Of a stretch of 64,000 nt of DNA, positions 52,693 through 61,576 are shown piece by piece. The stretch is from the NCBI RefSeq assembly GCF_900996225.1, contig NZ_CAAJGL010000068.1:1302001-1366000 (forward strand), read 5' to 3'. A program made the translations under genes and the position numbers. The DNA comes from Paraburkholderia sp. BCC1884. Its GTDB lineage: Bacteria; Pseudomonadota; Gammaproteobacteria; Burkholderiales; Burkholderiaceae. The notes below the pieces were generated by a model. That model was not told the origin of the DNA, searched no databases, and worked only from the letters and a program-made list of their open reading frames with translations. Each line of letters starts with the position of its first letter. The stretch's first letter is position 1.

Positions 52693-55461
52693 ATGGGCGC
52701 GCAGGACTTAATCACGGCAATATCGGGCGGCCTGATTCAGCAGAACCGGCTTCTGAAACTGGACACGCCGTTGGGCGGCAATGTTTTGTTGCCGCAGCGA
52801 GCTATAGGTCGCGCGCGGGTCGGTCGCCATTACGAATTAAGTGTGGATGTCGTTTCAGCGTCTATTGATCTAGAGCTCAAAAATCTGATTGCGCAGCCGA
52901 TCTGCTTATGGCTGCGGCAGAGCGACAGGTCTTATCTGCCGCGTCACGGATATATTCATACCGTTCGCCGTCTTGGATCAGACGGCGGGCTGACTAGCTA
53001 TCAGATTAGATTTTCGTCATGGATGCATTTCCTGAAGCTCAGGAAAGACGCTCGCGTCTTCCATGACCAAACAGGCGACGAAATTCTGTCCGCAGTATTT
53101 AACCACCATCCTCAAGCGCAAGGCGCATTTCGCTTTGAATTGCGGAAGCCGCTGCCGCAACGGTCGTTTTGTGTTCAATACGAAGACGATTGGAATTTCT
53201 GTCACCGGCTGATGGAATCGGAGGGCCTCTTTTGCCATGTAGAGCACGCCGAAGACGGTAAGTCGCACAGGCTGGTTATAACCGACGATGTCTATTCGCT
53301 GAAGTCCGTCGAACCTGTCACTCTGCAATTCTCTCGAGCTGGTTCAAATACTTCATCCGACGCATGGGTCCTGTGGTCCGGCTCGCGCAAGCTCCATAGT
53401 GCGTCACTGTCCACGAGAACGTTCGACTACAAATCTCCCGGCAATGACAAGTCGACCAACGTACCTACCTTGCCGACGCATGGAAATCTGCCCTTCCAGG
53501 CCGAAGTCTATGAATATACCGGTGCATATACTCATCTGTCTCAGGACCGCGGCGACCACTTGTCGAAGGTCAGGATGGAAGAGTGGGAGTCGCGGGCGAA
53601 GCGCTTCACCGCCGTTGGCGGCGCCCGAAACATTGACGCCGGAAAATGGTTCGAACTTCGCGGTCATCCTGAACATGACCGGGACGCGGCGGAGCAGCGA
53701 CAGTTCGTAGTTATCGAAGCGCGCTGGTACATCGAAAACAATCTCCCGGTTTCGACCACCGCCGATTTGCCGCACAGTCTCAAAACGGAAATCGCGCAAG
53801 TGCGCACAGTACATGCAGGCGCCGCCTCCGCGTTCCATGTCGCACACGCCGACCGGAGCGAAGGTTTTTATCTCGTTGAGGTGGAAGCTCAGCGCCGCAC
53901 GGTCCCTTTCCGTAGCCCGCTGGAGCATCCGAAGCCGATAATGAACCTGCAGACGGCTACGGTCGCCGGACCGGCCAGTGTGGAGGTTCACACAGACGAG
54001 TTGAACCGCATCAAAGTCCTTTTCCACTGGGACCGCTTGAATAGCGGTGATGAAAACGCTTCGTGCTGGGTCCGGGTGGCCTACTCCGACACGGGGAGCG
54101 CCTACGGTGGCGTCCATGTGCCGCGAGTCGGTGAAGAGGTCATCGTCTCTTTCATCGATGGCGACTGCGACCGCCCCATCGTCACCGGCCGGGTATTCAA
54201 TTCCGGCAATTCACCGCACTGGCATTCCAACGGACTGCTATCGGGATACAAGTCCAAAGAGTATGGCGGAGCCGGCTATAACCAGTTGGTGATGGATGAT
54301 GCGAGCGGTCAGAACCGGGTCCAGTTGTATTCGACCAGTACGGATGTGCACTTGCACCTTGGGTATCTCATCGAGCAGTCCGGCAACACGCGGGGCTCTT
54401 ATCTGGGCAGTGGGTTCGACTTGAAGACCGACGCCTACGGTGCCATTCGGGCGGGGCGGGGCTTGTACATGTCGACTCATGCGGCGAACGGTTCTTCGAG
54501 CCAGCCGCTCGATGTTCGAGGAGCTCAACAGCAGCTCGTCAATTCCGAAAGCGTTATCGAGTCTTTATCAAATGCTGGCGAGGCGCATCAGGCCGAAAGT
54601 TTGGTTGACGGACGTGATTCACTCAAGGCGTTCGCCGACGCGACACAGAACAGCGTCTCCGGAGCATCGTCGAAAGGACGTACCGCTGGCGGGGGCATGG
54701 GCACTGCCAATGCTTTCAATGAGCCAGTGATGCTCCTCGCGAGTCCGGCAGGCATTGCCCTGTCGACCCAGCGCTCCACGCATGTTGCAGCGGACGAGCA
54801 GATCAATATCGTCAGCGGGCAAAACACGCATATGGCGACTGGTAAATCGCTGGTGGCAAGCGTCGCTCAGAAACTCAGCGTCTTCGTCCAGAACGCCGGC
54901 ATGAAGGTATTTGCGGCAAAGGGAAAAGTCGAGATTCAGGCTCACTCGGACAACATCGAACTGTCAGCGCAGAAGACACTTCGTTTGGTGTCCGCTACTG
55001 AGAAAATCGAGGCCGCGGCAGACCAGGACATCCTGTTGACGTCGGGTGGCGCATACATCCGCATCTCGGGCGGAAACATCGAAATACATGCGCCCGGCAA
55101 CGTCGACATAAAAGGCAGTCAGCATTCGTTCAACGGGCCCGCCAGTACCAGCTATCCTCTGACGGCATTGCCGACGTCGGGATACGATACGGCCATGCAG
55201 TATCTTTATCACGACGACGAACCCGTTCAGGGCGCGAAATATGTTGCGACGCTCTCTGACGGTAGCATTCGACAGGGCACGTTGGACATGTACGGGCGGA
55301 TGAGTCTCGAGGACGTGCCAGTGGGACCGGTCAAGGTTGAGCTGGGACCGGATTCCCGTTCATATGCGCGCAAGGACCAGATTAATAATCCAGATTTTAA
55401 AAGCGAGCAACTGACTGACGCCAGTATCGACTCGTTGATTCAGAAGCACGGGGGAGCGTGA
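52693..55461 (+). CDS. vgrG: Type VI secretion spike protein VgrG with C-terminal extension
   Basis: A 922-residue VgrG/TssI. The N-terminal gp27-like domain (PRHGYIHTVRRLG, WNFCHRLMESEGLFCHVEH) is followed by a gp5-like OB region (NRIKVLFHWDRLNSGDENASCWVRVAYSDTGSAYG). A DUF2345 beta-helix segment covers about 680-830 (VFAAKGKVEIQAHSDNIELSAQK, ISGGNIEIHAPGNVDIKG). The last ~90 residues form an extra beta-rich domain (YLYHDDEPVQGAKYVATLSDGS, MYGRMSLEDVPVGPVKVELGPD) like transthyretin-type effector-loading domains. GAGGCGGC precedes the ATG. The downstream effector gene overlaps by 4 bp, so this VgrG probably delivers it. No other T6SS structural genes are in the window. Confidence 0.93.
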   Translation: MGAQDLITAISGGLIQQNRLLKLDTPLGGNVLLPQRAIGRARVGRHYELSVDVVSASIDLELKNLIAQPICLWLRQSDRSYLPRHGYIHTVRRLGSDGGLTSYQIRFSSWMHFLKLRKDARVFHDQTGDEILSAVFNHHPQAQGAFRFELRKPLPQRSFCVQYEDDWNFCHRLMESEGLFCHVEHAEDGKSHRLVITDDVYSLKSVEPVTLQFSRAGSNTSSDAWVLWSGSRKLHSASLSTRTFDYKSPGNDKSTNVPTLPTHGNLPFQAEVYEYTGAYTHLSQDRGDHLSKVRMEEWESRAKRFTAVGGARNIDAGKWFELRGHPEHDRDAAEQRQFVVIEARWYIENNLPVSTTADLPHSLKTEIAQVRTVHAGAASAFHVAHADRSEGFYLVEVEAQRRTVPFRSPLEHPKPIMNLQTATVAGPASVEVHTDELNRIKVLFHWDRLNSGDENASCWVRVAYSDTGSAYGGVHVPRVGEEVIVSFIDGDCDRPIVTGRVFNSGNSPHWHSNGLLSGYKSKEYGGAGYNQLVMDDASGQNRVQLYSTSTDVHLHLGYLIEQSGNTRGSYLGSGFDLKTDAYGAIRAGRGLYMSTHAANGSSSQPLDVRGAQQQLVNSESVIESLSNAGEAHQAESLVDGRDSLKAFADATQNSVSGASSKGRTAGGGMGTANAFNEPVMLLASPAGIALSTQRSTHVAADEQINIVSGQNTHMATGKSLVASVAQKLSVFVQNAGMKVFAAKGKVEIQAHSDNIELSAQKTLRLVSATEKIEAAADQDILLTSGGAYIRISGGNIEIHAPGNVDIKGSQHSFNGPASTSYPLTALPTSGYDTAMQYLYHDDEPVQGAKYVATLSDGSIRQGTLDMYGRMSLEDVPVGPVKVELGPDSRSYARKDQINNPDFKSEQLTDASIDSLIQKHGGA

Positions 55462-57026
55462 CAGTGAGCTGGAGTGTAGAAGACTTCAAGACGACTTCTC
55501 TGGAGGTCGGCCAGTGGTGCTGGGGCACCCTGCAGGGTGCATTCAACGAGAAACAGACGATTAGCCAGGTTATCACCGATGCCGCCATCGGTATGATTCC
55601 GCTCGTGGGGGATGTCACGGCCGTCCGCGACCTCTTGTCAGTGAGTATCGGAATGAGTTCGGACCCGCGAAAACGCCAGGAGGTCATGCAGTGGGTCTTA
55701 TTCATTGTTCTCATATTCGCGCTGATTCCGGTTGTCGGAGGTGTTATCAAAGGCGTGGGCCGGCTGGCATTGCGCGTCCTCGGCGACGCGGCAAAAGATG
55801 CCGAACTACTGCAAGAAATTGTTCAGTTTCTTAACCGGATGGGGCACGGTGATGCGCCAAAGTGGTTGAAAGCGCTGGATATCGGCCAGTACCAGTCGCA
55901 GTTGCTCTCGAAGGTAAAAGACTTTTGTGCCACGGTACGGCTGGCTATCGAGCGCTCGTTAAAGGCGCGCGTCGGTCAACTGTTGCCCGAGATGTGGCGC
56001 GCGGAGCTCGAACGGGTTGGAGACGGGTTTCGCGCCGTGCAGGATCTGGCGGACCAGATGGTCCCGAAAGCTGTCAAGGAACTCGATGCCAAACTGAAGA
56101 CCCTGCAGAATATGGTCTATCGTGGCGAGATTCATGAGATTACAACCGGTGGCATGCCGAAGGTGAGGCGCGAGGCCGAGGCGTACCTGGAGGAGCGCAA
56201 GCTTGCGCGGGAAATACGGCAGGGCAAGTTTGCATCGACAGAGTGTTTGGCTGACAAGGGCAAGATTGAAGCCGCAATTCGGGGCAAGTATCAATCGAAA
56301 ATCGACCAGGGCTGGCCGGATATTCTGGCAGATACCACGACAGAAGTACCTGCATTTAGAGGCGAGAAGGTCTTTCGAACACTGTCTACGTTTCATGGCC
56401 AAGTCGCCGCAGTAGACGCCGCGGAGCTTGCGGGAAAAACGCTGTATCGCGCTTTCGGCAACCCGTCAAAACACGCGTCGTGGGGCAGCAAAGCTGCCGG
56501 CGGCCGGCAGCCGGCATTTTGGGGATTAAGTAATGCCCCGAAAGACGCAGAAGAATGGCGAATCCGGTCAGCCGTGCTCGACGAATGGAACGGGAACGGT
56601 TTTCTTGCGGTTGTACATCTGCCCAGTAACTTTGCGACACAAATGCCATCGGCGAAAGGCTGGTCAGGACAGATAGCCGAACAGTTCGGAAATGATATCC
56701 CTGCGCAATTTCTTGAAGGGGGAGGGCAGCAAATAGTAGTTGACCTAGGCGCGCTCGCGACAGAAATTACGCGTATCGGCGAAAACGTCAAGAAAACTGG
56801 AATCGGGGTGTCGGAGACAATTGGCGGAGTTCAAATCCAGTTCTACCCGACACATTGGACGAACGTCGAAGACTTATATGGGTACAGCAAATTCTCCGAC
56901 GACATATCTAAGACTGCACGAACGCGTCGGCTCGCCAGCGACGAAATCCAGACGAAAGTTACAAATAGCCGTGCGACCGCTACAGTGCGCACCGGAAACG
57001 CCGAAAATCAGGAGCAATTGCAGTGA
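55458..57026 (+). CDS. Putative VgrG-dependent T6SS effector (polymorphic toxin)
   Basis: A 522-residue protein encoded with a GTG start inside the vgrG stop (GTGA). The N-terminal part has two hydrophobic stretches (AAIGMIPLVGDVTAVRDLL and VLFIVLIFALIPVVGGVI), a common pre-toxin arrangement. The middle is helical. The C-terminal ~200 residues look like a toxin domain: LYRAFG with Arg331, FWG at 354-356, AVLDEWNGNGFLAVVHLP and GGGQQ at 421-425 after an SGQIAEQ string. This resembles ADP-ribosyltransferase/TNT-like NAD-using toxin domains as I recall them. The activity is inference. GC appears lower than in the neighbouring catabolic genes. Confidence 0.75.
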   Translation: MTVSWSVEDFKTTSLEVGQWCWGTLQGAFNEKQTISQVITDAAIGMIPLVGDVTAVRDLLSVSIGMSSDPRKRQEVMQWVLFIVLIFALIPVVGGVIKGVGRLALRVLGDAAKDAELLQEIVQFLNRMGHGDAPKWLKALDIGQYQSQLLSKVKDFCATVRLAIERSLKARVGQLLPEMWRAELERVGDGFRAVQDLADQMVPKAVKELDAKLKTLQNMVYRGEIHEITTGGMPKVRREAEAYLEERKLAREIRQGKFASTECLADKGKIEAAIRGKYQSKIDQGWPDILADTTTEVPAFRGEKVFRTLSTFHGQVAAVDAAELAGKTLYRAFGNPSKHASWGSKAAGGRQPAFWGLSNAPKDAEEWRIRSAVLDEWNGNGFLAVVHLPSNFATQMPSAKGWSGQIAEQFGNDIPAQFLEGGGQQIVVDLGALATEITRIGENVKKTGIGVSETIGGVQIQFYPTHWTNVEDLYGYSKFSDDISKTARTRRLASDEIQTKVTNSRATATVRTGNAENQEQLQ

Positions 57027-58129
57027 GTGCTGCCGGTACGCCGTATGACATGCAAGACCAAGAAACGAGACGCCGAGTCTTCTGGTTGCTCAAGCGGCTA
57101 ACCAGCTACTCCCTATGGGAGCGTAAGCGCGATGCCTGGCAGGCTTTTGCTGCTGCATACGAGAATGCGGTTCAGATCTGGCCAGAAAGTCAGCCCGAAC
57201 AGATGGACGCAGACAGGCTACCTCGAATTTTCGAGACGCTGAGTGCATTTAACAAAGGGCTCGATCAGCTTCGAAGTGGTCACCGCTTCGTGTGGCGCAC
57301 TGGCGAGCCGTTGCAAGTAGCGGTGGTTAATTCCGGCGCGATTGCGAGCTTTCTTTATCCCCACCCTGACTACTGGGAACGCGGTGCTCAGTTCGCGCCT
57401 TATCCCGACAAGGTTGAAACACTTCACCGATTGCTTCTTGCCAGTCAGTATGAGGGCGAATACGCACCTATCGAAGTTCCGTTCGTTGCTCACATGGCAG
57501 CTCGGTACAGTAGTGCAGGAGGTCTGCTAAACCAGGATGCTTATAGATACCAGTTCTACGAGCTTCCCTATCCGGTCTTTCCGGACGTCCTTCCTCCCCT
57601 TCCTGCAGCGACCGACATCGTCATTAGCTCGGGGCGTTGCGTTCCCGTCGACGGCATATGGGAGCCCATCAAAATAGAGCGGGAAAAGCTGTTCGGTATC
57701 GTTCCGATAGGTGTAAAGAGCACAGAAAATAACGGTTGTTTCAATTATTTGGTGATGGGCACAAAGGCGCCCAATATCGTTGGCGATTGGAACCAGGCAG
57801 TTTCAAAAGCCGACAGAATCGGTACGCACTGGCGTCTTCTCTGGGAAGACACTCGATACAGGAACGGCGTGATCCCAGATGAATCCGGATACTTCCTCGC
57901 GCCCAAAGAAAGTTACGAAGAAGCCGCAAAGGAACAACCGGTAGGCGAGGTTGAGGTCCGTACAGGCGAAGTTTGCCCGGTGTCGGGTACGTGGGAGGCA
58001 AAGGGATTCCACACTCACCGTGTCGAGTTGTCGAAGGGCAAGGTCATGCCCGATGTTCTAGCCAATGTTCCAGGCTCGGGAGAGCGCCGCGTTCACTGGG
58101 TCACATGGCGCCTTATCAAACGCGTGTGA
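57023..58129 (+). CDS. Immunity protein of the T6SS effector (Imm71/Imm72-like)
   Basis: A 368-residue cytoplasmic protein with no signal peptide. The N-terminus (RRRVFWLLKRLTSYSLWERKRDAWQAFAAAYE) matches my recollection of Burkholderia Imm71/Imm72 immunity proteins. The C-terminal half carries a duplicated motif of the form PVxGxWE (Trp213 and Trp324), each with a preceding Cys. The GTG start lies in the effector stop codon (GTGA), the usual arrangement for an immunity partner. Alternatively it could be an adaptor, but position and family resemblance favour immunity. Confidence 0.75.
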   Translation: MSAAGTPYDMQDQETRRRVFWLLKRLTSYSLWERKRDAWQAFAAAYENAVQIWPESQPEQMDADRLPRIFETLSAFNKGLDQLRSGHRFVWRTGEPLQVAVVNSGAIASFLYPHPDYWERGAQFAPYPDKVETLHRLLLASQYEGEYAPIEVPFVAHMAARYSSAGGLLNQDAYRYQFYELPYPVFPDVLPPLPAATDIVISSGRCVPVDGIWEPIKIEREKLFGIVPIGVKSTENNGCFNYLVMGTKAPNIVGDWNQAVSKADRIGTHWRLLWEDTRYRNGVIPDESGYFLAPKESYEEAAKEQPVGEVEVRTGEVCPVSGTWEAKGFHTHRVELSKGKVMPDVLANVPGSGERRVHWVTWRLIKRV

Positions 58130-58342
58130 ATGTCCGATGCATTGCCAACAACTCGATTGAACGAGGCAGGATGCAACGCTTATACCGCGGAGTCGTCGGA
58201 ACGGCGAATTGCGGATCGGCATCGAGCACATCCAGTTCCAACCCGCGCGAGCTGTGAACAGGCCGGCCATCCTTTCCTCAACTTCTCATGTGAGGTGCCG
58301 ATAATCCATGTGCCGTCTTTGCATTCAAACAGGAAAATAAAA

Positions 58343-58807
58343 ATGCGCACATTGGTTTCATTGCTGGCCACCGCCTCGGCGCTCGCCTTCCTCCCCGGCT
58401 GCTCGACGACTCAGAACGTCACCGCCGGTCCTCAAGTGAAAAACTCACCGATGACGACAGCGTGTTTCACCGCGCATGGCGGCAGGTCGGCGGATATGGA
58501 TGCAGCGATCCAGCGAAACCTGGAGAACCACGGAGTGTCGGTCTCGCTGGCGCCAAAATGCGACAACGCGGATATGAGTGTCACCTACACCGATAGCTGG
58601 TTTTGGGACATTGTCATGTATCTGCGGTCAATGGACATCCGTTTCTACAAAGCCCCAAGCGGTGGCCTAATTGCATCCGGACACTGGAAGAACTCAGTAT
58701 TGCATCAGTTTCCGAACGCGGACGGCGTCGTTCAGGATTTGATGGACCAAATGTTTACGCAAACTGGCGAGCCGAGCGCGGTTCGAACCAAGGCTGCATC
58801 GAACTAG
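58343..58807 (+). CDS. Putative lipoprotein downstream of the effector cassette
   Basis: A 154-residue protein with a lipoprotein signal peptide (lipobox around LPGCSTT, Cys20). The periplasmic domain contains ACFTAHGGRSADMDAAIQRNLENHGVSVSLAPKC and MSVTYTDSWFWDIVMYLRSMDIRFYK, resembling DUF4136-type envelope lipoproteins. Two further Cys may form a disulfide. AGGAAA precedes ATG 58343. It follows the immunity gene by 213 bp, so it may belong to the cassette or be unrelated. The function is unknown. Confidence 0.7.
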   Translation: MRTLVSLLATASALAFLPGCSTTQNVTAGPQVKNSPMTTACFTAHGGRSADMDAAIQRNLENHGVSVSLAPKCDNADMSVTYTDSWFWDIVMYLRSMDIRFYKAPSGGLIASGHWKNSVLHQFPNADGVVQDLMDQMFTQTGEPSAVRTKAASN

Positions 58808-58898
58808 CCAATGCCTGCCCGGCATGCGGAACTGTGCACCGCCTCGGTGACAAGGTTTCTCCTCGCCGGGCCGCTCACAACCCCGTAAAAACCCTCGA

Positions 58899-58913
58899 AT
58901 TATCTTACCGATA
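58899..58913. promoter_or_regulatory. LysR-type box upstream of galB
   Basis: TTATC (58899-58903) and GATAA (58909-58913) form an inverted repeat around 5 nt. The inner part has the T-N11-A form of LysR sites. It lies about 100 bp before the galB start, where an activator site would be expected. Binding by GalR is inference. Confidence 0.45.
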
Positions 58914-59012
58914 AACAGATTAGATAGCATTGAACGCCCCTTTAGGTGCGTCTGACGTCCCTTCAAATCCTACAATAACCCTCATCACATACCGAACAAT
59001 GGCGGGTTGGAA

Positions 59013-59741
59013 ATGGCTGACAAGGCGATGTTGGTGGTAAGCGCGCATAGCGCTGATTTCGTGTGGCGGGCAGGCGGCGCCATTGCGTTGCACAAACAGA
59101 ATGGATATCGGGCCAAGGTCGTGTGCCTGTCGTTCGGCGAGCGCGGCGAGTCGGCCAAGCTGTGGCGCAAGGGCGAGATGACGATCGAAAAGGTCAAGAC
59201 GGCGCGCCGTGAAGAAGCCGAGCGCGCAGCGGATATCCTCGGCGCCGAAGTGGAGTTCTTCGATCTCGGCGATTACCCGCTGCGCGTCTCCGATGAAGCG
59301 CTGCTGCGTCTGGTCGATGTCTATCGCGAACTGCAACCGGCGTTCGTATTGAGCCATTCATTAAAAGACCCCTACAACTTCGATCATCCGCTTGCGATGC
59401 ACGTCGCCCAGGAGGCGCGCATCATCGCGCAGGCAGAGGGCCATAACCCGGGCCAGAAGGTGGTGGGCGCACCGCCCGTGTACGCCTTCGAACCGCATCA
59501 GACCGAGCAGTGCGAGTGGATGCCGAACACCTTTCTCGACATCACCGAGGTGTGGGACACCAAGCGCCGCGCGATCGAGTGCATGGCAGGCCAGGAACAT
59601 CTGTGGGATTACTACACGCGCGTCGCACTGCAACGTGGCGTGCAGGCCAAGCGCAACATCGGCATCACGGCTACACGCGACATTCAATACGCCGAAGGTT
59701 ATCAGCGCATCACACCCACGGTGACGGGAGACCTGTCATGA
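59013..59741 (+). CDS. galB: 4-oxalomesaconate hydratase (GalB, PIG-L family)
   Basis: A 242-residue PIG-L/LmbE-fold metal enzyme. In gallate breakdown GalB hydrates 4-oxalomesaconate to 4-carboxy-4-hydroxy-2-oxoadipate. The metal motif, usually AHPDD, here reads [12 protein letters not shown], which as I recall is the GalB form. [18 protein letters not shown] and [20 protein letters not shown] are strongly GalB-like. The ATG at 59013 lies two codons after a TTG at 59007. The stop overlaps galC by 4 bp. Confidence 0.88.
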   Translation: MADKAMLVVSAHSADFVWRAGGAIALHKQNGYRAKVVCLSFGERGESAKLWRKGEMTIEKVKTARREEAERAADILGAEVEFFDLGDYPLRVSDEALLRLVDVYRELQPAFVLSHSLKDPYNFDHPLAMHVAQEARIIAQAEGHNPGQKVVGAPPVYAFEPHQTEQCEWMPNTFLDITEVWDTKRRAIECMAGQEHLWDYYTRVALQRGVQAKRNIGITATRDIQYAEGYQRITPTVTGDLS

Positions 59742-60433
59742 AGCGCGGTGTCGTAGTCACAAATATCGGTCGCGCCGATCCGCGCGATGTAGCCGTCCTG
59801 CAGCAGGCAGGCGCGGCCACGGTCCATGAAGCGCAGAGCCGCCTCGGCCTGCTCGCATCGTATATGCGGCCGATCTATTCCGGCGCGGCAATTGCCGGTT
59901 CCGCGGTCACGGTGCTGGTGCCGCCCTCCGACAACTGGATGCTGCACGTCGCAGTCGAACAGTGCCGCGAAGGTGACGTGCTCGTGGTCGCGCCCACCTC
60001 GCCCTGCGAGGACGGCTATTTCGGCGACCTGCTGGCCACGTCGCTGAAGGCCCGCGGCGTGCGCGGCCTGATCATCGACGCGGGCTGCCGTGACCTCGCC
60101 TCGCTGAAAGAAATGAACTTCCCGGTCTGGTCGAAGGCGGTGTCTGCGCAAGGCACGGTCAAGGAAACGCTGGGCTCGGTGAATGTGCCGGTGGTTTGCG
60201 CGCAGCAGATCGTCAACCCCGGCGACGTGATCGTCGCGGACGATGACGGCATCGTGGTCGTGCCGCTCGCCACCGTGGCTAGTGTGGTGAAAGCGACTCA
60301 GGCGCGCATCGCGAAAGAAGAGAAGACGCGGGCGGTACTGGCCGGTGGCACGCTCGGTCTCGACTACTACGGCATGCGCGAGAAACTCGCGGAAAAAGGC
60401 CTGCGCTACGTCGCTTCGGCCGACGATCTGTGA
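59738..60433 (+). CDS. galC: 4-carboxy-4-hydroxy-2-oxoadipate aldolase (GalC)
   Basis: A 231-residue HMG/CHA aldolase of the RraA-like fold. It splits 4-carboxy-4-hydroxy-2-oxoadipate into pyruvate and oxaloacetate. The signature [26 protein letters not shown] and [17 protein letters not shown] contain the metal- and substrate-binding Arg/Asp residues of the family. ATG 59738 overlaps the galB stop (ATGA), so the genes are translationally coupled. Confidence 0.92.
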   Translation: MKRGVVVTNIGRADPRDVAVLQQAGAATVHEAQSRLGLLASYMRPIYSGAAIAGSAVTVLVPPSDNWMLHVAVEQCREGDVLVVAPTSPCEDGYFGDLLATSLKARGVRGLIIDAGCRDLASLKEMNFPVWSKAVSAQGTVKETLGSVNVPVVCAQQIVNPGDVIVADDDGIVVVPLATVASVVKATQARIAKEEKTRAVLAGGTLGLDYYGMREKLAEKGLRYVASADDL

Positions 60434-60447
60434 CGGAGGGCCCGACG

Positions 60448-61554
60448 ATGTCCAGTCGCACGCAAACCCGCATTCCTTGCATGATGATGCGCGGCGGCAC
60501 GTCGAAAGGCGCGTTTTTCATGGCGTCCGATCTGCCGGCCGACCCCGCTGGGCGCGACCGCGTTCTGCTTGCGGTGATGGGTTCACCCGATCCAAGGCAG
60601 ATCGACGGCATCGGCGGCGCGGACCCATTGACGAGCAAGGTGGCGATCATCTCGCGCTCCACGCGCGAAGACGCCGACGTCGATTACCTGTTCGCGCAGA
60701 TCGTGGTGAACGAGGCGCGGGTCGATTTCGGCCAGAACTGCGGCAATATCCTCGCCGGGGTCGGGCCGTATGCGATCGAGCGCGGTCTCGTGCCGGCGCA
60801 GAACGGCAGCACGCGGGTCGCGATTCACATGGTCAACACTGGCCAGATCGCGGTGGCTACCGTCAGCACGCCCGAACGGCGCGTCGCCTACGAAGGTGAC
60901 GCGCGCATCGACGGCGTGCCCGGTCTGGCCGCGCCGATTCCGCTCGAGTTCAGGGACACGGCGGGTTCTACCTGCGGCGCGCTGTTGCCCACGGGGCATC
61001 TCAAGGATCTCGTCGAGGGCGTCGAGGTGACCTGTATCGACAACGGCATGCCGCTCGTGCTGATGCGCGCGGCCGACCTGGGCCGCACGGGCTACGAAAC
61101 CCGCGAGGAACTGGACGCGGATGAACCGCTGAAAGCCCGCATCGAGGCGATCCGTCTGGCTGTCGGCCCGCTGATGAAGCTGGGCGATGTCAGCGCGCGC
61201 ACGGTGCCGAAGATGTGTCTGGTGGCCGCGCCACGCCATGGCGGCGCGTTGTCCACGCGCAGCTTCATTCCGCATCGCTGCCATGCGTCGATCGGCGTGC
61301 TGGGCGCGGTGAGCGTGGCGACGGCGGCCGTGCTTCCCGGCACGGTCTGCGACGAACTCGCCGCCGTCGATCCGGAAGGGGCGCGCAAACGGGTGTCGGT
61401 CGAGCATCCGACGGGGGAGTTCACGGTCGAGCTCACCCTCGGCGGCGACCCACGGCAACCCGACGTGCTCAGCGCCGCGTTGTTGCGCACGGCACGTTGG
61501 CTGTTCGACGGCGTGGTCGGAATTCCTGCGTCGGTGTGGGAGCCGCAAAGATAA
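60448..61554 (+). CDS. galD: 4-oxalomesaconate tautomerase (GalD, PrpF family)
   Basis: A 368-residue PrpF/diaminopimelate epimerase-fold isomerase that converts the keto form of 4-oxalomesaconate to the enol form used by GalB. Motifs: PCMMMRGGTSKGAFF, IGGADPLTSKVAII, FGQNCGNILAGVGPYAIE. A GTG at 60430 overlaps the galC stop, but GGAGGG at 60435-60440 is ideally spaced for ATG 60448, which is chosen. Last gene of the galBCD run. It converges on galR. Confidence 0.92.
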   Translation: MSSRTQTRIPCMMMRGGTSKGAFFMASDLPADPAGRDRVLLAVMGSPDPRQIDGIGGADPLTSKVAIISRSTREDADVDYLFAQIVVNEARVDFGQNCGNILAGVGPYAIERGLVPAQNGSTRVAIHMVNTGQIAVATVSTPERRVAYEGDARIDGVPGLAAPIPLEFRDTAGSTCGALLPTGHLKDLVEGVEVTCIDNGMPLVLMRAADLGRTGYETREELDADEPLKARIEAIRLAVGPLMKLGDVSARTVPKMCLVAAPRHGGALSTRSFIPHRCHASIGVLGAVSVATAAVLPGTVCDELAAVDPEGARKRVSVEHPTGEFTVELTLGGDPRQPDVLSAALLRTARWLFDGVVGIPASVWEPQR

Positions 61555-61576
61555 GCGACCTTAGCGGTTGAAACAC

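Noticed and set aside
58780..58800. GGTTCGAACC-like string considered as a tRNA T-loop
   Set aside because: It lies inside the lipoprotein coding frame and no acceptor or anticodon stems surround it.
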